NCBI GenBank assembly: GCA_017561285.1
Contig: JAFZDG010000276.1
Span: 1 to 7,963 of the forward strand
DNA from: Bacteroidaceae bacterium
GTDB lineage: Bacteria > Bacteroidota > Bacteroidia > Bacteroidales > Barnesiellaceae_A
Length of the DNA stretch: 7,963 nucleotides
Direction: 5' to 3'
Each line of letters starts with the position of its first letter. The first letter of the stretch is position 1. The position numbers were made by a program, and so were the translations under genes. Positions 1-6,900 of this stretch are shown piece by piece. The notes beneath the pieces are model-generated. The model searched no databases and had not been told where the DNA came from. It saw nothing but the letters and a program-made list of their open reading frames with translations.

Positions 1-584
1 AACAGTGCATACCATATATAGTGCTCCTTGAAATAGGCTTGGAAACCATGTGTAAGGGTTGACATAGGCATTATATCGGTAAACAACGCCACAAAATAGG
101 CACCGCCCAGACCGGTAATCATACTGAAAGCCGACAGAATGGGTATGTAGCTCACCATAGCAGCTATCTTGGGCAAAATGATATAGTTGGCACTATTTAT
201 ACCCATCACCTCCATTGCATCTATTTGCTCCGACACACGCATAGTACCTATCTCCGAGGCAATATTCGAGCCTACCTTTCCGGCCAATATCAGTGCCATA
301 ATAGACGATGAGAACTCAAGCAATACGATTTCACGCACCGAGTAACCTACCGTATAACGCGGCAACGAGGGCGACATAATGTTGAGCTGCATCTGAATGG
401 TAATGAGTGCACCAATAAATATAGATATGACGATAACGATAAGGATTGAACTTACACCCAGTTTATATAACTCATCGATATAACAACGAAACGACTCACG
501 CATACGGTCGGGACGAGTAAATGTTCGTCCCATTAGCATTACATAATCGCCAAAGTCTGATAAGGGTTCCTTCAAAAATTTCAT
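1..584 (-). CDS. mlaE: MlaE-family ABC transporter permease, C-terminus cut by window edge
   Basis: Inner-membrane permease of the Mla/Mce-type ABC system, which moves phospholipids between inner and outer membrane (family knowledge). Only the first 194 residues are present; the family is usually about 245-260, so roughly a quarter lies left of position 1. The start ATG is at 584-582 and the protein begins MKFLKEPLSDFGDY. A hydrophobic segment spans about residues 44-66 (VSSILIVIVISIFIGALITI). The family's signature loop AGKVGSNIASEIGTMRV is at about 101-117, followed by SEQIDAMEVMGI, and further membrane segments lie at about 138-170. The signature is near-diagnostic of MlaE/YrbE permeases. 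The next gene downstream, outside the window, would be expected to be the ATPase mlaF. The start is supported by a TAnnTTTG promoter element about 30 bases upstream and no earlier in-frame start that fits. Family assignment is very secure; the cargo direction in this organism is not known. Confidence 0.95.
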   Translation of the reverse strand, partial: MKFLKEPLSDFGDYVMLMGRTFTRPDRMRESFRCYIDELYKLGVSSILIVIVISIFIGALITIQMQLNIMSPSLPRYTVGYSVREIVLLEFSSSIMALILAGKVGSNIASEIGTMRVSEQIDAMEVMGINSANYIILPKIAAMVSYIPILSAFSMITGLGGAYFVALFTDIMPMSTLTHGFQAYFKEHYIWYAL

Positions 585-614
585 TTCCGATAGCGTATTA
601 TAAAAAATTTGGTG

Positions 615-622
615 CAAAATTA
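615..622 (-). promoter_or_regulatory. Bacteroidota -7 promoter element for mlaE
   Basis: On the minus strand these bases read TAATTTTG, an exact match to the Bacteroidota -7 consensus TAnnTTTG. The predicted transcript would begin about 24 bases before the mlaE ATG. I find no convincing TTTG -33 box at the expected 19-21 base spacing, and the region is A/T-rich, so a chance match is possible. Confidence 0.45.
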
Positions 623-789
623 ATAAAATTTAGGGTGAGTAGGTCTGTGTTGAGGCTATTAATTGGTTGCGGTTTAAGGTATTTTAATTTATGAGAATGC
701 GATAAAATAGGTAGAAGCCCACAAAATTCATCTTATCACATCGAATGTAATAAAGATTTTGCCGGACGGCTCTACGCCCCATAAACAGA

Positions 790-822
790 CAAGGCGGTGT
801 GCCCGCAGGACACACCGCCTTG
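790..822 (-). terminator. 12-bp hairpin downstream of the starch-binding protein gene
   Basis: A perfect inverted repeat with arms at 790-801 (CAAGGCGGTGTG) and 811-822 (CACACCGCCTTG) encloses a 9-base loop, inside which CC/GG can pair again. It lies 36 bases past the stop codon of the 859-3573 gene. On that strand it is followed by TCTGTTTAT rather than a clean T-run, so it is a terminator or transcript-end stabiliser of a non-canonical kind. The rest of 585-858 holds the mlaE promoter candidate and no credible gene. Confidence 0.75.
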
Positions 823-858
823 ATTATATGTAGGTTGTTATAAACCTATCTGTTGCTA

Positions 859-3573
859 TTAGCGTACTACCTTGCGTACTTGCTCACCGGCGCGCACGAT
901 GTAGATACCGCGAACTTGATTGCGAAGATCTACACTGTCATAACCGCGAGCTACCACAACACCATTGAGGTTATATACCTCGATAGCACCTTCGGCAAAT
1001 ACTACATAACCGGCATACTCAATAGTAGGCTCAGCCTCTACCTCATCGAGCATAGTACCGATAGCCTTCCAAACTTCGTTTTGGAGGTCATATACAGTAG
1101 ATGTTGTACCATCGAAATAGAGCTCACCGGTTTTGTTGGTAGCATTGGCAAGTGTGAGTGTGTGGAGGTTTTCGGGTGCAACCTCTTCCGAAGCATATTG
1201 TACAAATTGTACGTGAGTATATTTGTTATCCTCGGCAGCACGAGTTGCAGGCATATTACCCTCGGCGAGATAGAACATATATGAGTTGTACTCTGCATCA
1301 TAGCTATCGGCCTTAGCCCAAGTGTAAGCACCTGTATTGTAGTTGATAAACTTAGCAGCATACCAGAAGTCACCCTCAGGAACAACAGGTTGTTCGGGCT
1401 CATCGCTACCACCCTCAGCAGGTGCATAACCGGTAATAGTTACATCGTCAATACCGATAAAGCCATGATCGCGTGACAAATCGGTCGATTGTTTCATTGC
1501 TATTGAGAAGCAATATTCGCCATCGGCCTCGGGAGTAAATACATACTTCAACTCAGTCCATGAGGGATGTGACGAGCTTGTTGCGCCCAATGCTATTGTT
1601 TGTGCATCGAGGCTTTGGGCTGTTCCGGCTTTTACATCTACATATGAATAAAATGCTGCGGGTGAGCCACCGGGTGCATAGATATAGAATGAGATTGTAG
1701 CCTCTTTACCACCGGCAAGTTTCATCATAGGTGTATAGAGTACCTCATCGCGAAGAGCACCCATTTGGTCGAGTGAGTTGAGCATATAGCTTCCGCTATG
1801 TGCATCGTAACCTGTTTCATAGAGACCGGCTTTCTCACGTTGAGCTGCCATTGTACCGGTTGACAACCAACCATCGGGTACGATACCGCCATTGGCAAAG
1901 TGTGTGTCATCGTCAAAGTCCTCGAAGAACTCGAATGCAGTAGGAGCTGCTTTACGGCGAGCTGTTTGCATAACGGGATTTTCCCACTCGCAATCTTCAC
2001 CCAAGTTGAGTGAATACATACGACCGGCTACAATGTACTCCTCTACAGCAGGCTTTTTGTTCCACTTAGCAACAACATCGTTGGCTTGGTATGTGCGGTC
2101 TTGAATTTCTTCACCGGCAGCAGTTTTCTCTACATAATCCCAACCTTTGCCACTGGTATATTTATACTTAGAAGTTTTATATACATTGTCGAGTGTAATA
2201 GTATAATGTGTATCGTCAACTTTCTCCATAGGAACGAAAGTACCCCATTCGTTAAACTCACCAACAATGTAACATTCGAATGTATGAGCGGGCACTGTTA
2301 CGTTGTAAACAAGTGTCTCGGGCTTAACAGTAGGATCTACCTCCTCATGACCGCAAGGATTACCGGTTTTGCCTTTGAGGCGATAGTAGGTTGTTTTAGT
2401 AACATTAGAAATATCGGCAGTTTGGTTTCCGCTATTATCTGTGAAGATGATATTTACCGACTCGATATTTTTGAAGTCCCATTTGTAGTAATCAACACCG
2501 TTTACAGTCTCGGTAGCAGTGAGTTTGTCACCGGGCCATGTATTGCCATAACCACCCCAGCAGTAGATGTAAGTAGTAGTCCAAGCCGAAGATTTCTCGA
2601 GATAAACGGTAAACAATGTGCTCTCTTTTACGGTAACAGTTTTGCTATCGGTAGCCTTAACGGTAGTACCGTCAACCAAGTTGGCAGTGAGTGTATAGCT
2701 ACCGGCAGTAGTGGGAGTCCACTTGTTGCCGCTGAGTTTCTCATCGTTTACGAGATACTCAACTGTCATACCATCACCATCGAGAACTGTTGCAGAGAGA
2801 GTAACAGTAGTGTTTGTATAGATAGCCTCGGGCGAATAGTTGAGTGTAACGGTAGGCTCTAAAGCTACTGTAGGAACAATAGTTTTGAGCAACTTACCAT
2901 TGACATCATACACACCACCATTTACAAAAGCAATATCTTCGGTTTGTGAGCTACCATTATTGAAGATAATATTACCGGGGGTACCGGTTTTTGTGCAAGT
3001 CCATTTATAAGCAGTGTACTTATTGTTGATTAATACACCACTAACCGCAGTCATAGACTGTCCGGGCCATGAAGAAACTTCGCCGGTACTACCACCCCAG
3101 GCATAAGCATTAACCTTGCTCCATTTGCCGTTGTTTACAAAGAATGCCACTGTTTCGCCCTCATAGAATGAGAATACGCCATCGGGTATCTCCAATACTT
3201 CGGGAGCGACGGTCGATTTTACAATAGTCAACTTCTTGTTGGTAGGATCGAGTTTGAGGTCATAAGTACCTGATACTCCGGTCCATTTTGTGTTATTACC
3301 AGAGGTTTTCAATGTATAGGCTGTACCTACAGTAGTAACATTGCCACCGGTGGTTAACTCAGTACCCCAAGCTTGCGATTTCAAAAATTTAAACTCGACA
3401 TTCTGATCAAGAGAGATGCCTTCAAAAATTTCAATTCCATTTTCGGTCGTTGTTGGAGCAATAGCACTGCCGGCATTCCAACTCTGCAATGCTGCTGAAC
3501 CTCCCACCAAATACCATGCACCGGCCAACTGTGTGACCATCAGCGCACATAAGATTAGTAGAACTTTTTTCAT
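859..3573 (-). CDS. Secreted multi-domain starch-binding-type protein with T9SS sorting domain
   Basis: Predicted surface or secreted glycan-binding protein of 904 residues. A type I signal peptide (MKKVLLILCALMVTQLAGA, cut near residue 19) is followed by modules in order. About 20-118 resembles the SusE/SusF-type binding fold (WYLVGG, later FKFL and a WG). About 131-228 is CBM26-like: W151, YAWG 157-160, WPG 169-171, YKW 189-191, NIIF 201-204, QT 210-211. About 238-316 is Ig-like. About 319-400 is a second CBM26-like module with the same landmarks (W331, YCWG 337-340, WPG 346-348, YKW 363-365, NIIF 374-377, QT 384-385). About 420-512 is CBM48/glycogen-binding-like (VGEFNEWG, YKYTSGKGWDYVEK). 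About 545-715 is a cleaved-adhesin/MAM-like jelly roll (FFEDFDDD, PDGW, FIGIDDVTITG). Residues 734-845 are unrecognised. About 850-904 is a T9SS type A-like sorting domain ending KVVR. I see no glycosidase domain. Starch as ligand is inferred from the modules. The start is fixed by the signal peptide; there is no Shine-Dalgarno sequence. Confidence 0.9.
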   Translation of the reverse strand: MKKVLLILCALMVTQLAGAWYLVGGSAALQSWNAGSAIAPTTTENGIEIFEGISLDQNVEFKFLKSQAWGTELTTGGNVTTVGTAYTLKTSGNNTKWTGVSGTYDLKLDPTNKKLTIVKSTVAPEVLEIPDGVFSFYEGETVAFFVNNGKWSKVNAYAWGGSTGEVSSWPGQSMTAVSGVLINNKYTAYKWTCTKTGTPGNIIFNNGSSQTEDIAFVNGGVYDVNGKLLKTIVPTVALEPTVTLNYSPEAIYTNTTVTLSATVLDGDGMTVEYLVNDEKLSGNKWTPTTAGSYTLTANLVDGTTVKATDSKTVTVKESTLFTVYLEKSSAWTTTYIYCWGGYGNTWPGDKLTATETVNGVDYYKWDFKNIESVNIIFTDNSGNQTADISNVTKTTYYRLKGKTGNPCGHEEVDPTVKPETLVYNVTVPAHTFECYIVGEFNEWGTFVPMEKVDDTHYTITLDNVYKTSKYKYTSGKGWDYVEKTAAGEEIQDRTYQANDVVAKWNKKPAVEEYIVAGRMYSLNLGEDCEWENPVMQTARRKAAPTAFEFFEDFDDDTHFANGGIVPDGWLSTGTMAAQREKAGLYETGYDAHSGSYMLNSLDQMGALRDEVLYTPMMKLAGGKEATISFYIYAPGGSPAAFYSYVDVKAGTAQSLDAQTIALGATSSSHPSWTELKYVFTPEADGEYCFSIAMKQSTDLSRDHGFIGIDDVTITGYAPAEGGSDEPEQPVVPEGDFWYAAKFINYNTGAYTWAKADSYDAEYNSYMFYLAEGNMPATRAAEDNKYTHVQFVQYASEEVAPENLHTLTLANATNKTGELYFDGTTSTVYDLQNEVWKAIGTMLDEVEAEPTIEYAGYVVFAEGAIEVYNLNGVVVARGYDSVDLRNQVRGIYIVRAGEQVRKVVR

Positions 3574-3648
3574 AACACTAAGTATTTATAATTTTGATTA
3601 TTTTGTTGCTATCATATTGCGATATATACATATATATACACCGTTTTG

Positions 3649-3682
3649 CAAAGATACTACAAAACATTGTAAATAGAGCAAT
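3649..3682 (-). promoter_or_regulatory. Promoter candidate for the starch-binding protein gene
   Basis: The minus strand reads TATCTTTG at 3656-3649, an exact TAnnTTTG match. An ATTG at 3682-3679 sits 22 bases upstream and may serve as a weak -33 box (consensus TTTG, usual spacing 19-21). Transcription would start near 3642, leaving a leader of about 70 bases that contains an alternating A/T stretch (3621-3640). Confidence 0.55.
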
Positions 3683-3721
3683 TGTTCAACGTTTTTTAGT
3701 TATATAATTTTTAACAATTGC
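3678..3721. promoter_or_regulatory. CAATTG inverted repeat, possible operator
   Basis: Two 9-base arms, GCAATTGTT at 3678-3686 and AACAATTGC at 3713-3721, form a perfect inverted repeat 26 bases apart. Each arm contains the palindrome CAATTG. The proximal arm overlaps the weak -33 box of the starch-binding protein promoter, which would suit a regulator-binding site. Sequence symmetry is seen; regulatory use is inference, and the A/T-rich context raises the chance of coincidence. Confidence 0.3.
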
Positions 3722-3837
3722 GAAGAAAAGAATATATAGTGTCGCTTTGCAAGGCCTACACAGACACAAACCGCAAAAAGCACAAAGTGACAAACACCCT
3801 TGCACTGCACCATTTTTTACCTCCAACACATGAAAGC

Positions 3838-3874
3838 ACAACAGGCTGTGTCGTGAATCGACACAGCCTGTTGT
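3838..3874 (-). terminator. 16-bp hairpin terminator downstream of the 1169-residue protein gene
   Basis: Arms at 3838-3853 and 3859-3874 pair perfectly (core CAACAGGCTGTGTCG / CGACACAGCCTGTTG) around a 5-base loop. It lies about 100 bases past the stop of the 3972-7481 gene and upstream of the next gene's promoter, the right place to separate the two units. No T-run follows directly on the minus strand; TAAAAAATGG occurs some 20 bases on. It may act as a terminator or as a 3'-end stabiliser. Confidence 0.75.
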
Positions 3875-3881
3875 TATGATT

Positions 3882-3959
3882 GCGGTGGCAGACTTGTGAT
3901 GCCGGGGCATCATAGTATCCGGACTTGTGATGACAGCATCATCATAGTATCGTCACCGC
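3882..3959 (-). repeat. Tandem pair of hairpin-forming repeats enclosed by an outer stem
   Basis: On the minus strand two units follow one another: GATACTATGATG, 7 variable bases, CATCACAAGTC (3951-3922), then a CG spacer, then GATACTATGATG, 6 different bases, CATCACAAGTC (3919-3891). Within each unit the flanks pair with each other (GATG with CATC, ACT with AGT positions), so each can fold into a hairpin. Outside them GCGGTG (3959-3954 read on the minus strand) pairs with CACCGC (3887-3882), closing the pair into a three-way-junction shape. The element lies between the stop codon of the 1169-residue protein gene and its terminator-like hairpin, so it would be in that mRNA's 3' untranslated region. 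It could be a structured RNA element or a REP-like palindromic repeat; the sequence alone does not decide. Confidence 0.7.
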
Positions 3960-3971
3960 TTATTTGTTTTA

Positions 3972-6900
3972 TTAGCGTACCACTTTAGCAGCAACCACTG
4001 CACCATCGGCGTATGTAGCACGTACTACATATACACCTTCGGCAAGACCTGCAGCATCGGTAGTACCTACTTGACGACCGTTCACATCGTAGAGAGCTAC
4101 AGCTATAGCGCCGGGAGCTACAACTTGGTATGCAGCATCGAGATAGATACCGTTGTTGTCGGCCTCGATACCCTCAACACCTGTTGAGAAGAAGTCGGCA
4201 GCCGAACGAGGATGTATTGTATAGAGGTTGCTCAAGTTCATACGGTTGTAATCGGCAACACCCACTACATCGAATGATTGACCTTTTTCTACAGAGAACA
4301 ACTCAGCAAAGTTCTTCACAACGAACAATACGTCTTCACCTTGTTTGAGGCAGGGCCACTCTTCGCCACCTTCGTCAATTGCGTAATCGAATGTTACGTT
4401 TTGGAGCAATACGAGACGGTTAACCCAGTCGTAAGAAATTTGATAGTTAACAAAGATATCACGCTCGGCATTGAGTTCGGCAATTGTAGCAGTAACGGCC
4501 GCTACATCGTGACCAGAGCTTACAACATCCAAAGGATAATCTACATATGAATCGGCATCATAGCCAAAGAGTGCAGGAGCTTGACCGCCACCCCATGTGG
4601 CACCACCCTTGATACCGCTGAGCATATCACCAACTTTGATATTTTCAACAGTCAAAGGATCATACAATGACAAGAAAATAGCACCAGTCTCATCTTGTAC
4701 AGTAACACCAGCAGACCAACCGGCATCGTAAACATAAGTTACAATAACGGGATTGGCAACCGAAACTGTCATAGAGTAGTCGCTGAGAGGACCTGCAGCA
4801 AGTACCTCACCAATATTTTGATACTCGATATTGTTTGAAGCAAGACCATGAACATAGAGTTTCACCTCGTCTGTGGTATTCATATAGTCGAGTACACCGA
4901 TAATGCTACCTTCCAATTCGGCACCTACCCACTCAGCCAAGTCAACCTCAGAAGAAACAAGTTCGAGCGTGTAATAAATCACCACATCAGTTTGAGTTTC
5001 AGGATCCCAAGTATAAGCCTCTTCGCGATAGTAGTAGCGACCACCATCCTCAACAACTTCGCCTACGGGTTTAATCTTCAATGCATTACCTTGCACATCA
5101 GCAATACTGTAAGTCAAATTAGCCCATTCCTGTGCTTGACCATAATCGATAGCATTATCACTGCTTACAACTGTCAACTCGGCATCCTCGGCAACTGTGA
5201 ACGAAGCACCTTTATTAACAGTGATAGTATAATACTCATCTTGAGTGTAATCGCAAGGAGTAGAAACACCCTTGAGACCTTGAATCATATCGCCACGTTT
5301 AGCATCTATATTAGCACCGATAAGAACGTTACCAGATTTGAGAGCTTGGCCCCAGCTACCTACGCCTTCGTATTGAACAAATACATAGTCACCTTCAACG
5401 TGAGTTACCAAAAGAGGATTGGTAATTTCATAAGCTTGACCGGCAGCATCGGGATAGATAGAAACATAAGTATTCAAGTCGGCAATAGAACCGAAGCCAT
5501 AAGCGTGGCGTACTTCATATACTGCAAATGCACCACCGTCATACAAACCGAAGAGGTCGAATGTACCCTCAACGTTGAAGTTGGCAACGTACACCTCGTC
5601 AAACATCAAATAATCAACATAGTAACCTTCAGAACGTTTCTTAATTGTAACATTCTTCACAACCGAAAGCACACCTTCATTAGCTTTCAACTCTTCGAGT
5701 GTAGTCACTTCAGGAACAATCGAAGCATCGGTAATAGACTCTTGCGAGAGAGGCATAAGTTGATAGATACCATTGCTATTGAGAGTATAATAGTCGGCTA
5801 TACCTACGATATTGTTACGCTCATAAAGCTCGAAGTTCATATCACCCCAGATATTTGACAACTCCATTGTGTCAGTACCTTGTACGAGATATTTAACCTC
5901 ATCACCCCATTGATCGAGTGTATCAAGTACTTGAACATCGAGTACACGTACTACGTTGTTGGCAATCTTAGGTATACCACCATTATCTGTACAATCTCTC
6001 CACTCTGAGAGCATATCTTCAACTGTAATAGTCATAGCAACATTTACTTTGTTGCCCGAAGAAGCCACAGTGGGGAGATATGTAATTGTAGGATAATCAT
6101 CGGCGTTATAATCTATAAATGCACAGTAGAGTTTAGCGCCACTCATATCGGTATTATATTGAGCAAAACCTTTCACACCGGTAATGGCATCACCCACATT
6201 GATAGTGCGGAGAGCTGCATAATCGGCAGTAGGATTACCATTGTCATCATAAGCAACTGCTTCTGAATAGTCGAGTGCCAAAGCACCAGACTCATCGGCT
6301 ACGATAAGAATGAATTTATACTCACCATCATCATACTTATATGTTACAGTCAAAGGAACATCAAACTCGGCAGGAATTTCCTCTTCGTATTGACTACCCA
6401 AAGAAGTGAGATCAGAAATACAGTAATAGTGGCTAACAGTACCCATGAACTCATTGAGGAGAAGTCGATCGGTATCACCGGTGTTGCAATAATCCCAAAC
6501 ACCGCAGAGATACTCTTCGCTTACAGTACCAACCATTGAAGCAAGGTCGATATTGACACTTGCAACCTCGATAGACACAACTTGCTCAATTTCATTATAT
6601 TCCCAAGTTTCATCATCCCATACCTCAGCCATGAAAGTTACTTCATAGAAATATTTACCATCTTTCTCAACAAAAGTACCGCCGGGAGCAAAACGAACGA
6701 GCGAAGCTTCACCTACATAATTGTCAAGCACACTCTCAAAGTCGGTCGATTCGTAGGGAAGTTTGTAAGGAGAGTAGTTGAGCGACCAGAATCGGCAATC
6801 ATCAACAAGGGCAAAGCAACCACCTTTGTGCGATATCAAGTTATACTCTTCGTCATACTCATTATTGGTAGGAGTATAGAATCCGGTCCAACCATTTTCG

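Noticed and set aside
2086..2862. 258-codon open frame on the plus strand inside the starch-binding protein gene
   Set aside because: Antisense to clear CBM modules, with no promoter and no recognisable protein features.
3535..3573. Lipoprotein signal for the starch-binding protein (Cys at residue 9)
   Set aside because: The cysteine lies inside the hydrophobic core, too early for a lipobox, and a good signal peptidase I site (LAGA) follows at residue 19.
3621..3640. Alternating A/T stretch in the leader of the starch-binding protein gene
   Set aside because: Short and low-complexity in an A/T-rich gap; any hairpin would be weak and I see no further sign of function.
3686..3913. 75-codon minus-strand frame in the gap between the large genes
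   Set aside because: It runs through the 16-bp terminator-like hairpin and one of the tandem hairpin units, and its translation looks like random low-similarity sequence.
3891..3951. Two-unit repeat considered as a CRISPR array
   Set aside because: Only two units separated by two bases, with the variable part inside the palindrome rather than between repeats, and no cas gene nearby.
4848..5858. 336-codon open frame on the plus strand inside the 1169-residue protein gene
   Set aside because: It is antisense to a gene with signal peptide, internal duplication and sorting domain; its translation has no recognisable domain and no signal peptide, and it depends on the composition of the opposite strand.
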